This document shows, in pieces, positions 47,447-54,720 of a stretch of 56,790 nt of DNA. The stretch is from Oscillatoriales cyanobacterium USR001 (GTDB taxonomy: Bacteria > Cyanobacteriota > Cyanobacteriia > Cyanobacteriales > Microcoleaceae). Location of the stretch: positions 123,588 through 180,377 of the forward strand of contig MBRE01000055.1 in NCBI GenBank assembly GCA_001698425.1, given 5' to 3'. The notes under the pieces were generated by a model, which was given only the letters and a program-made list of their open reading frames with translations, was not told the DNA's origin and ran no database searches. A program made the translations under genes and the position numbers. Positions within the stretch are counted from its first letter, which is position 1. Each line of letters starts with the position of its first letter.

Positions 47447-48067
47447 ATGTCGCTCGAGTTAGAAAGATCCAAATATTTGTCTAGCCCATCTCACTTTTTA
47501 ATCCGAGGTGCTGTATCTGGGGACTTAATGCAGTTGGCTGAAATTTTGGCTCTGAGTTTTCACTCTCGCGAAGGGATCATGGAGTTAGTTTATCCAGTAT
47601 TGCGGTTGGGAATTTACGAAGATTTAAAAAATCGACTGCGATCGGTATCCGAGCATTATATCTGTCTGGCTGCTGAGTTAGTTCCTAGCAAAACAGGAAT
47701 TGAGGGTCAACTGTCCGGTAAGGAGTATTTGGCAGGTACAGTAGAAATGGCTTTACGTTCCCATCATCCTTGGCCGATGTCAAACTCTGAGTACCCTTAT
47801 TTATCAAATTTGGCTGTTCATCCTGACTGTCGCCGACTGGGAATAGCTCAACAATTGCTGAGTAATTGCGAGCGTAGAGCTTTGGAATGGGGGTTTTCTG
47901 ATATTTATTTGCACGTACTGGAAAACAATCATCCAGCCCGTAAGCTTTACGATCGCGCTGGTTATAAATTACACCAGATTGATTGGAATTGGACTTGTTT
48001 GTTTTTGGGTCAACCTCGGCGGCTATTTTTGCGGAAAAACTTGATTTCTAGTTTGAATGTCCATTAG
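47447..48067 (+). CDS. GNAT-family N-acetyltransferase
   Basis: 206 residues. The acetyl-CoA-binding motif A is NLAVHPDCRRLGIAQQLL, followed by YLHVLENNHPARKLYDRAGY (motif B). The N-terminal part FLIRGAVSGDLMQLAEILA is the usual GNAT opening. The substrate is unknown; this form is common in cyanobacteria. ATG at 47447. Confidence 0.9.
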   Translation: MSLELERSKYLSSPSHFLIRGAVSGDLMQLAEILALSFHSREGIMELVYPVLRLGIYEDLKNRLRSVSEHYICLAAELVPSKTGIEGQLSGKEYLAGTVEMALRSHHPWPMSNSEYPYLSNLAVHPDCRRLGIAQQLLSNCERRALEWGFSDIYLHVLENNHPARKLYDRAGYKLHQIDWNWTCLFLGQPRRLFLRKNLISSLNVH

Positions 48068-48143
48068 CTACTAAACGTGAGTTCGATTTGCGCGATCGCG
48101 GCTCATCCGATTGATAAAATGGGTGTGGGTTTTAATAGCGATA

Positions 48144-48338
48144 CTAATCATCATCTTTAACAGTAACGGCCAGCCGAAATCCTAAAGCATCCAGTAACTC
48201 GACAAAAGCGTAAATTTCTGCACAACCACTCGCCGTCAGCAACTGGTCAAGATTCTCATATTTCAGTTGAGTTGAATCAGAAAGCTTATTCATTTTTGCA
48301 TAAGCTTCAACCACATTTCTAAGTACCTTTGGCAGCAA
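48144..48338 (-). CDS. Antitoxin-like fragment (HigA/addiction-module C-terminus)
   Basis: 64 residues. The end (IYAFVELLDALGFRLAVTV) is typical of the C-terminus of HigA-like and addiction-module antidote proteins. The preceding part does not form a convincing helix-turn-helix, and no toxin gene is adjacent. The frame begins only at a TTG (48338) after an in-frame stop; an ATG at 48293 is possible. Most likely a truncated or decayed antitoxin. Confidence 0.45.
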   Translation of the reverse strand: MLPKVLRNVVEAYAKMNKLSDSTQLKYENLDQLLTASGCAEIYAFVELLDALGFRLAVTVKDDD

Positions 48339-48553
48339 TTTAGGTTCATCTCATCCCTGGACTAAAGTCGCAGGGTTTTCAGGATATTTTTTATAACGTT
48401 ATCGCCTTGGGATTGCGTTGCTTAAGGTAGCATCACAATCCCAATACGCATAACTTTTTTAGGGATAATCATCCCTCCCCTTGCGGAGATCGTCTTAGCT
48501 TCGACAAATTTAGAGGTCGGTATTATCTTACAGGCACTCGCTTTAACATCAAG

Positions 48554-48943
48554 CTAAATCTCTACTTCTTCTTGATCGATTTGCCGCAGGTGAATGTGCT
48601 TACGTCCCAGAGAGATTTCAAACTCATCTCCAGGTTGAAGTTCCATCTGTTTCGTATAGGCTGCCCCAATCAACAAATTACCGTTAGATTGGACACTAAT
48701 CCGATAGCTGGCCGATCGTCCGCCACGTCCGTTACCATTTTGCTTACCATCAAGCTGAATACCTTCAGCATCAATGAGAGCATTCAGGAACTTCATCATA
48801 TTGACCCGTTCTACACCATTTTTAGTAACGGTGTAGTAACCACAGGCTCTCGCCTTTTCTTCCTTGGTAAGATTCTCTAGCTCTTTAACTTTCTTAATGA
48901 GAGCTTCGCCGTCCAAGGGTTCGATACTTTTCTTTTTAGCCAT
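48554..48943 (-). CDS. cyAbrB-type transcription regulator
   Basis: 129 residues. The plant/cyanobacterial AbrB-like form with its DNA-binding AbrB fold at the C-terminus (YRISVQSNGNLLIGAAYTK ... GDEFEISLGRKHIHL). The upstream part carries ACGYYTVTKNGVERVNMMKF and LNALIDAEGIQLDG, conserved in cyAbrB1/2. These proteins regulate nitrogen, carbon and hydrogenase genes in cyanobacteria. I cannot decide between paralogues 1 and 2. Its start is followed upstream by a 261-base spacer to the divergent Rrf2 gene. Confidence 0.93.
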   Translation of the reverse strand: MAKKKSIEPLDGEALIKKVKELENLTKEEKARACGYYTVTKNGVERVNMMKFLNALIDAEGIQLDGKQNGNGRGGRSASYRISVQSNGNLLIGAAYTKQMELQPGDEFEISLGRKHIHLRQIDQEEVEI

Positions 48944-49207
48944 CTACTCTGTCCCGAAATAGTCAACTACAGGTGTACGATTTTTTCTTGGCTTACTTTA
49001 GCTATAAGCAAGAAACTTTAGCTTCATAGCTGGTCGTAAAACTATATTACACTGATTTGCTAAATTGTTAACAACTTGATTAAAAATATTTTAGATAAAT
49101 CGAGTCTTTTTTAAGGGCTACCTAGCCAGGGGAAGTAATATCTCAACTGTATAGCGTAAGCTATGAGCTATCAACTAGCTGAATGTTTGCATACCATCTG
49201 ACTGATG

Positions 49208-49651
49208 ATGAAGTTAACCACTCGCGGACACTACAGTGTAAAAGCATTACTCGATCTAAGTTCACAACCTGGTTATGGACCGGCTTCTGTGAAAGCGATC
49301 GCACGAAGACAAGAGTTACCTGCACCTTATCTCGAAAAGTTATTGATTGAGATGCGTCGTTCTGGTTTAGTTCTATCAGTTCGTGGTACTCAAGGAGGAT
49401 ATCAATTAGCCAGACGACCGGCGTTAATCTCTCTTGGACAAATCTTAGAGGCTGTAGGCGAAACTATTGAGCCTTTAGCTGGTCATTCTCCCGATGCTAC
49501 TGTTGCAGAAGATTGGGTGACATTCTCTTTATGGAACCGTTTACACAAAAAACTTACTGAAGCTCTTTACAGTATTTCCCTGGAAGACTTATACTATGAC
49601 GTTCGCAGTCGTCAGGCCGCTCAAGGAGAAGAAACAAGCTTTATTATTTAG
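49208..49651 (+). CDS. Rrf2-family transcription regulator
   Basis: About 147 residues. The winged-helix domain is seen in KLTTRGHYSVKALLDLS, SVKAIARRQELPAPYLEKLL and VRGTQGGYQLARRP. The three-cysteine cluster that binds Fe-S in IscR is absent, so it is not a canonical iron-sulfur sensor. The second of two ATGs (49205/49208) is the family start. Followed after 44 bases by cobD, possibly in one operon. Confidence 0.9.
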   Translation: MKLTTRGHYSVKALLDLSSQPGYGPASVKAIARRQELPAPYLEKLLIEMRRSGLVLSVRGTQGGYQLARRPALISLGQILEAVGETIEPLAGHSPDATVAEDWVTFSLWNRLHKKLTEALYSISLEDLYYDVRSRQAAQGEETSFII

Positions 49652-49695
49652 CTGATGCTGTGAAAAATTTTTAATACACTGACCTACAGATCGAG

Positions 49696-50775
49696 ATGAA
49701 TTTATCTCTGTTATTATCTGACCTTGCACCTGCCGCTGTGCTGCTTCTGGCGGGGATCTTGGATTATTTAATTGGCGATCCAAAAAATTGGCTGCACCCA
49801 GTTCAGGTGATGGGTTGGGCAATCGATCGCTACACTAAATTTGTTTTTAATATAGGCCATAATCCCACCGCTCCGATGTCAGTTTTACCGCTCCGGTTGG
49901 CTGGTATAATATTGGCGATCGCTTTAGTTATCGGTAGTGGAACTCTCGCTTGGTTAGTAGTACAAGTTGCTAACTGGGTTCACCCAATTTTAGCGATCGC
50001 ATTACAAACGATCCTTTTAGCAAGCTGTCTGGCTGGGAGAAGTTTAAGGGCAGCCGCCGATGATGTACTCTGTCCTTTAAATAGAGGAGATTTAGTCGAC
50101 GCACGGCAAAGGTTGAGTTTTTATGTGGGAAGGGATACGGAAAATTTATCTGAGCCAGAAATATTCAGAGCAATACTAGAAACTGTAGCGGAAAATGCAG
50201 TGGATGGAGTCACGGCCCCCTTATTTTATGGGTCAGTTGGGATTGCCGTAACTTATGTATTACTATCTGTTACTGGCGAGAACTTTGCCGATCGTCCATT
50301 CATACTTGGTTTGGGGGTTTCCTTTGCGATCGCCTATAAAGCAGCAAGCACTTTAGACTCAATGGTAGGCTACAAACAACCACCATTCACTGACTTAGGA
50401 TGGTTTAGTGCCAAACTTGACGATCTCCTTACCTGGCTTCCCTGTCGACTAACTGCGATCTCTTTAGCCCTTTTATCTGGCAAACCTTGTTACGTTTGGC
50501 AAATTTGTCAAAAAGATGCTATTCAAGATGCTAGTCCTAACTCTGGTTGGAGTGAATGTGTCTATGCTGCAATTTTGGGCGTACAACTAGGCGGGGTGAA
50601 TTCCTATGGCGGAATAATCAAACAAAAACCCCTTTTAGGCAAACCAATTTATCCAATTACGCCGACAGTAATCAATCAAGCTTTACTATTGACCAGGTAT
50701 TGCGTTCTGATCTGGTTGGGATTATCATTTCTTCTTTATACTTTTTTTCTCGCTCTTGTCCTAGTTCATCGCTAA
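49696..50775 (+). CDS. cobD: Adenosylcobinamide-phosphate synthase
   Basis: CbiB/CobD family membrane protein that attaches aminopropanol to adenosylcobyric acid in (pseudo)cobalamin synthesis. Hallmarks: [20 protein letters not shown] near the N-terminus, [33 protein letters not shown] and [18 protein letters not shown]. Four to six hydrophobic segments. 359 residues. pyrR follows after 13 bases. No cobalamin riboswitch is visible upstream. Confidence 0.95.
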   Translation: MNLSLLLSDLAPAAVLLLAGILDYLIGDPKNWLHPVQVMGWAIDRYTKFVFNIGHNPTAPMSVLPLRLAGIILAIALVIGSGTLAWLVVQVANWVHPILAIALQTILLASCLAGRSLRAAADDVLCPLNRGDLVDARQRLSFYVGRDTENLSEPEIFRAILETVAENAVDGVTAPLFYGSVGIAVTYVLLSVTGENFADRPFILGLGVSFAIAYKAASTLDSMVGYKQPPFTDLGWFSAKLDDLLTWLPCRLTAISLALLSGKPCYVWQICQKDAIQDASPNSGWSECVYAAILGVQLGGVNSYGGIIKQKPLLGKPIYPITPTVINQALLLTRYCVLIWLGLSFLLYTFFLALVLVHR

Positions 50776-50788
50776 CTCTCAGCAAATA

Positions 50789-51322
50789 ATGACTAAAATC
50801 GTTGAAATTTTATCATCAGCCGAACTACGCCGCACCGTGACTCGATTAGCTTCCCAAATTGTAGAAAAATCTGGCAATCCCAAAGATTTGGCATTGTTGG
50901 GAATTTATACTAGAGGCGTACCTTTGGCGCAAATGTTGGCAACCCAAATTCAACTACTCGAACAGGTGGATGTACTTGTTGGAGCTCTGGATATTACTTT
51001 TTACCGAGATGATTTGGATCAAATAGCGATTCGTACACCAGCTAGAACTGATATTCCTTTCGATCTAACTGGTAAAATTGTGGTGTTAGTTGATGACGTT
51101 ATATATAAAGGTAGGACAATTCGAGCGGCGTTGAATGCGGTGACGGAGTATGGTAGGCCGGAAATAATTTGGTTAGCGGTGTTAGTCGATCGCGGTCATC
51201 GAGAATTACCAATTCATCCTGATTTTACAGGCAAAAAGTTACCCACAGCCAAGGAAGAACAGGTAAAAGTTTATATTCAAGATTTAGATGGCCGCGATGG
51301 TGTGGAATTAATTAAGGGTTAA
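50789..51322 (+). CDS. pyrR: PyrR bifunctional pyrimidine regulator / uracil phosphoribosyltransferase
   Basis: 177 residues with the PRPP loop [20 protein letters not shown] and the opening [20 protein letters not shown]. PyrR binds pyr mRNA in Firmicutes; in cyanobacteria the role may be mainly enzymatic. No pyr genes are adjacent. The stop codon TAA lies in the first heptamer of an STRR array, directly after LIKG. Confidence 0.95.
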   Translation: MTKIVEILSSAELRRTVTRLASQIVEKSGNPKDLALLGIYTRGVPLAQMLATQIQLLEQVDVLVGALDITFYRDDLDQIAIRTPARTDIPFDLTGKIVVLVDDVIYKGRTIRAALNAVTEYGRPEIIWLAVLVDRGHRELPIHPDFTGKKLPTAKEEQVKVYIQDLDGRDGVELIKG

Positions 51323-51412
51323 CGGTTAACAGTTAACCGTTAACTGTTAACCGTTAACCGTTAACTGTCTTCCCTCTTCCTTCTTCCCTCTTCCTTCTTC
51401 CTTCTTCCTTCT
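51320..51412. repeat. Heptamer arrays GTTAACC/GTTAACT and TTCCCTC
   Basis: Two abutting STRRs fill the whole space between convergent pyrR and the hydrolase gene. The left array holds the pyrR stop (TAA), the right array the hydrolase stop (TAG on minus). Confidence 0.97.
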
Positions 51413-52307
51413 AAAGATTCGATCGTACCCAAGAAGCAATCAGAGCATTTACCTGTTCTGGCACTTCATCATGGGGACAATGACCGGCGCGGATTAAATG
51501 CTCTGTCAATTGCGGATAAAATTGACGAAACTTGGCACTTCTTTCTACTGCATTCATCCAAGGATCGGCCTCTCCCCATAACATCAATAAGGGACAAGTT
51601 AATTGACTCAACAATACATCAACTTTTTCTCCTTGGGGAGTTCTAAATACTGAAGCAAATACTTTTTCGGCCCCGCGATCGCAAGAAGGAAGATAAATTT
51701 CCTCCACTAACCGATCCGTCACCGCACTTCGATCGAGATAAACTTTTTGCAGAGTTTTGCGAATTACCGAAGGTTGTCTGAGATACTGAAATAACAGCCA
51801 ACTTGCCCAATCTTGCTGAAATAAGCCTTTCGCAAGGTCAGAAATTGCTTTTTGCCAGGGAGACATTGCAGGCGCAAATTGTGTATCGCTAAATGGCCCC
51901 GCACTATTAATTAAAATTAGTCCTGCGGCTGAGTTCGGACGTTGGGCGGCCACACACAAAGCGGCATAACCTCCCAAAGAATTACCCGCTAATACTGCTG
52001 GTTGACCAATAATATTAGTAATGAAATCATCCAGTTGATCGCGCCACAGATCGCCACTATAAGACCATTCTGGTTTAGCTGAACGCCCAAATCCTAGTAA
52101 GTCGATCGCCCATACTTCAAATTCATTGCTCAATTCGCTGATATTTTTCCGCCAATGGTCAGAAGATGCACCAAAACCGTGAATTAATAGTAAGGGAGGA
52201 CATTGGGGATGGGACTCTCCAGCACGCACGTAGTAAATCGACTCTCCCCGCCATTGCCAATAAGTGCCGGGAATAGATGCTTCGTTGAGAGCTAGGGTAG
52301 TGGACAT
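51411..52307 (-). CDS. Alpha/beta-fold hydrolase
   Basis: 298 residues. Oxyanion loop LLIHGFGASSDHWRKN, nucleophile elbow LAGNSLGGYAAL (serine), acid LWGEADPWM and histidine in RAGHCPHDEVPE form a full catalytic set. It resembles cyanobacterial/plastid hydrolases grouped with pheophytinase-like proteins; substrate unknown. Stop codon is within an STRR unit. ATG at 52307. Confidence 0.91.
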   Translation of the reverse strand: MSTTLALNEASIPGTYWQWRGESIYYVRAGESHPQCPPLLLIHGFGASSDHWRKNISELSNEFEVWAIDLLGFGRSAKPEWSYSGDLWRDQLDDFITNIIGQPAVLAGNSLGGYAALCVAAQRPNSAAGLILINSAGPFSDTQFAPAMSPWQKAISDLAKGLFQQDWASWLLFQYLRQPSVIRKTLQKVYLDRSAVTDRLVEEIYLPSCDRGAEKVFASVFRTPQGEKVDVLLSQLTCPLLMLWGEADPWMNAVERSAKFRQFYPQLTEHLIRAGHCPHDEVPEQVNALIASWVRSNL

Positions 52308-52555
52308 GATGTAAAGTTTTAATAATTTCTTTTAATTATTGTATGGGAAAAGTCGGGATAGAGGGGCGATCCATTCGTGTCAGCTTAGTCACCAAGAATT
52401 TTTGGCTAGGGTCTTTTCTTTTCTTAATTATTTTGATAAGGTAAGAGAGTAAGTGCAACAGTAGTCATACTCAGTTGTTAAGCATATTCAGTAGTAAAGG
52501 AGCCAACTATGCAGGGTGTGAAGTTTATCCACCTGAAAGTTAGGGAGTTTTCTAA

Positions 52556-53029
52556 GTGATTGCTATATCTCCGCGTCCAGTAAGACGCAACTGGGTTTCA
52601 ATTAGTTTCGCTTCTACCCTTTACCTTTATCCAGTTTTGGATCTGCTGTTGGCAGAGGTCCCGACTGCGTGGAAGGCGGAACTTCGGTTAGGGCTTCAAG
52701 AAGCTTTAGTAAATGCTGCTAAACATGGGAACAATCTCGATCCCACCAAAACAGTATCAGTACGTTTTGCCTTTATGTCAAACGAGTTTTTATGGGTGAT
52801 CTCTGACGAGGGTTCAGGTTTTAATGCCCCTTGTCAATGCCATCTCCCTCCATCTACGTGCGACTCTCATACAAATCACTCCCCCCTTCCTCACGTTGAA
52901 CAAGAATGTGGTAGGGGGTTATTTATTCTCTACCAAATTTTTGACCGAGTGGAGTGGAATGCTAAAGGGACAGAATTAACTCTGTCTAAGGAGCTTTCTA
53001 GTAGCTCTCGGTTGCCTTACGTGCGTTAG
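52556..53029 (+). CDS. Anti-sigma regulatory factor (RsbW-like ATPase)
   Basis: 157 residues with a HATPase_c_2 domain: N box GLQEALVNAAKHGN, G1 ISDEGSGFNAP and G2 GRGLFILYQIFDRVEW. Such small kinases phosphorylate anti-anti-sigma proteins. A GTG start at 52556 is used, with AGGGAG upstream. No anti-anti-sigma or sigma gene is adjacent. Confidence 0.88.
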   Translation: MIAISPRPVRRNWVSISFASTLYLYPVLDLLLAEVPTAWKAELRLGLQEALVNAAKHGNNLDPTKTVSVRFAFMSNEFLWVISDEGSGFNAPCQCHLPPSTCDSHTNHSPLPHVEQECGRGLFILYQIFDRVEWNAKGTELTLSKELSSSSRLPYVR

Positions 53030-53179
53030 CTTGGGCTGAGTTTTGAGTTTTGAGTAATTTTCAAGATTATACCAATCTTTCGTTAAACTAGGCGAAAATT
53101 AATCGACTACTTTTGGAGAAGAGGCGATCGCCTGCTTTGTGAAATTTCTCAATCTCAAACTCAATCTCAAAACTCATAA

Positions 53180-53455
53180 CTATTTACCATGTCCGTGAGT
53201 GGGACAAGGGGGGGCGGAAATTGACTTGTCTAGCCACCCTGTTGCTTGTTGTAAGCGGGGTAGGGCTTCTTCTGGCTGGTCTTTCAGTAAAAATACTAGG
53301 GCGGCGGCGATTTGTTCGCTGGCGCGGGCTGAACGGTTAGCTTTGAGGCGATGCCAATCTTTTTCGGTGATGGCGAGTCGTTGGGCTAGGGCTTGGGCTA
53401 GTTCAGTGGTGCTGAGTTCGTTAAGGTTGGGTGTTAGCTGGGTAGTGTTGAGCAT
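53180..53455 (-). CDS. Small conserved protein (DUF6439-like)
   Basis: 91 residues, helical: STTELAQALAQRLAITEKDW, RASEQIAAALVFLLK, EEALPRLQQATGWLD, ending CPTHGHGK. I associate it with a cyanobacterial family of unknown function (DUF6439). The CxTHxH end could bind metal. Stands alone. Confidence 0.75.
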   Translation of the reverse strand: MLNTTQLTPNLNELSTTELAQALAQRLAITEKDWHRLKANRSARASEQIAAALVFLLKDQPEEALPRLQQATGWLDKSISAPPCPTHGHGK

Positions 53456-53680
53456 GGTTAGTAAGTGGGATAGTTAAATTCGGATTATGTCGATTTAGTG
53501 GTTGATTTGGAGTTGGTTAGTTGAGGGAGAAAGTCAGAAAGTTGCCCGTGACTTTGAGAATTAAATGTACTACAAGTAAGCGTAATGATTAATTTATCGA
53601 TCTATTTTCTTAATTATTGAGAATTTAGGTAATTATTGAGAATTGCTGAGGAATTACCAAATTATAGTCAGGGGATAAGG

Positions 53681-54034
53681 ATGAAAATGTCTCAAGAGTC
53701 GGCGGGTGATAGTGAAGCGGAGTTTGAACAAGCATTGCAGGATGTGGAGAGGGTGCTTGGGGAAGTTAAGGAACGTTACGAACAGGTGAAGCGCGATCGC
53801 AATCGACAGGTTGAATTGGGACATCGACGGGAGGATATTCGTCGGGAAAAGAGTTCTTTACCTGAGTTTAAGGCAGAATTGCGACAAATTCAGCAGGAAT
53901 TGGAGACAATAGAGCTTAATTTGGAGAGTAGTTTGTTTGGTTGGGGAAGTTTGAAGGCTCCTTTTTGGCAGGCTGTGAGGTTTGGGGGTGTGGGAATTAT
54001 TATTGGTTGGATGTTGAAGTCTTTTGTGGGGTAG
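53681..54034 (+). CDS. Coiled-coil protein with C-terminal membrane anchor, unknown
   Basis: 117 residues from the ATG at 53681, just after GGGGATAAGG. A long charged coiled coil (EFEQALQDVERVLGEVKERY ... LPEFKAELRQIQQELETIEL) ends in a hydrophobic segment (VRFGGVGIIIGWMLKSFVG). A tail-anchored membrane protein is likely. No family recognised. MITE copy 2 is inserted nine bases after the stop. Confidence 0.72.
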   Translation: MKMSQESAGDSEAEFEQALQDVERVLGEVKERYEQVKRDRNRQVELGHRREDIRREKSSLPEFKAELRQIQQELETIELNLESSLFGWGSLKAPFWQAVRFGGVGIIIGWMLKSFVG

Positions 54035-54043
54035 GTGCGATCG
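54035..54043. other. Target-site duplication, left (MITE copy 2)
   Basis: GTGCGATCG is repeated exactly at 54227-54235 on the other side of the element. It overlaps a partial HIP1 site. Confidence 0.78.
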
Positions 54044-54226
54044 TATTGGTGTCAACTTAAGCTGAAACCCGCCAGGGGTTAAAACCCCTGTCTAATAACT
54101 AAAGTCCTCTGAAGAGGACTAATTAAATTTCAAAGTCTTCTTAGTCCTCTTCAGAGGACTTGATCTTTGAGACAGGGGTTTTAACCCCTGATGGACTAAG
54201 GGTTTGACGTTAAGGTCACACCAATG
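54044..54226. mobile_element. 183-bp MITE, copy 2
   Basis: Same architecture as 14905-15089: imperfect terminal repeats (ATTGGTGTCAAC/GGTCACACCAAT), 20-base arms (54074-54093 with 54170-54189) and 19-base arms (54102-54120 with 54143-54161), all perfectly paired. The arm sequences differ from copy 1 by compensatory changes. Flanked by a 9-bp direct repeat. No open frame. Confidence 0.9.
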
Positions 54227-54235
54227 GTGCGATCG
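54227..54235. other. Target-site duplication, right (MITE copy 2)
   Basis: GTGCGATCG, partner of 54035-54043. Confidence 0.78.
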
Positions 54236-54358
54236 CACCCCAGAGGCTAAGAGTTCGAGTTTGCTATTCTCTTTTTGTCGATGTAGCACATTATTTGTCT
54301 GTAGTGATACATTAGGCTTATTGGGTAATTTGGATAACTATCAAGGTAATAACATAGT

Positions 54359-54565
54359 ATGCAAAGTCAGAATATTGACAACCAACTTTTGTCAGAAATA
54401 AAAGACGGAGGGAAAGGTGTGACAATAGTTCAGGAGACTAGGAAAGAATTGGCGATCGATGATTTGGGATGGTCGGAAGAAGAGACTAAAGAGACTTACT
54501 ATCGGTTGCTAAGTTTTAAGGAAGATTGGGAAGCACCAGGGATGGAAGCTTACGATGAGTTATAA
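54359..54565 (+). CDS. Small protein, antitoxin-like, upstream of a broken MazF-like frame
   Basis: 68 residues, acidic C-terminus (LSFKEDWEAPGMEAYDEL). The end resembles antitoxins that wrap a MazF/PemK toxin. Its last codons overlap an ATG (54555) that opens a MazF-like frame, the usual layout of such a pair. No DNA-binding domain is evident. Function as an antitoxin is inference. Confidence 0.6.
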   Translation: MQSQNIDNQLLSEIKDGGKGVTIVQETRKELAIDDLGWSEEETKETYYRLLSFKEDWEAPGMEAYDEL

Positions 54566-54629
54566 GCGTGGTGATGTTATTCTGGTGCGGTTTCCTAATT
54601 GTGAAGTTAGAGGTAAGGTTGAAGGCTGA
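54555..54629 (+). pseudogene. Truncated MazF/PemK-like toxin remnant
   Basis: The frame reads SYKRGDVILVRFPN then diverges and stops after 24 residues. The first 14 residues match the N-terminus of MazF/PemK endoribonucleases. The remaining roughly 90 residues are missing. It overlaps the end of the small upstream gene, as in intact pairs. Confidence 0.75.
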
Positions 54630-54655
54630 GTTAGAATTGCGATCGCACTGAAATA

Positions 54656-54703
54656 ATGGAACCTGTAGAATATCAAGTCATTCTGACTTCTGAAGCTGAG
54701 TAA
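54656..54703 (+). pseudogene. RelE/ParE-like toxin N-terminal remnant
   Basis: A 15-residue frame, MEPVEYQVILTSEAE followed by stop, resembles the first strand and helix start of RelE/ParE toxins. It lies 26 bases after the MazF remnant, close to the convergent Roco gene. Evidence is short, so this could be chance. Confidence 0.4.
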
Positions 54704-54720
54704 ACGCGATCGCATTCTTC

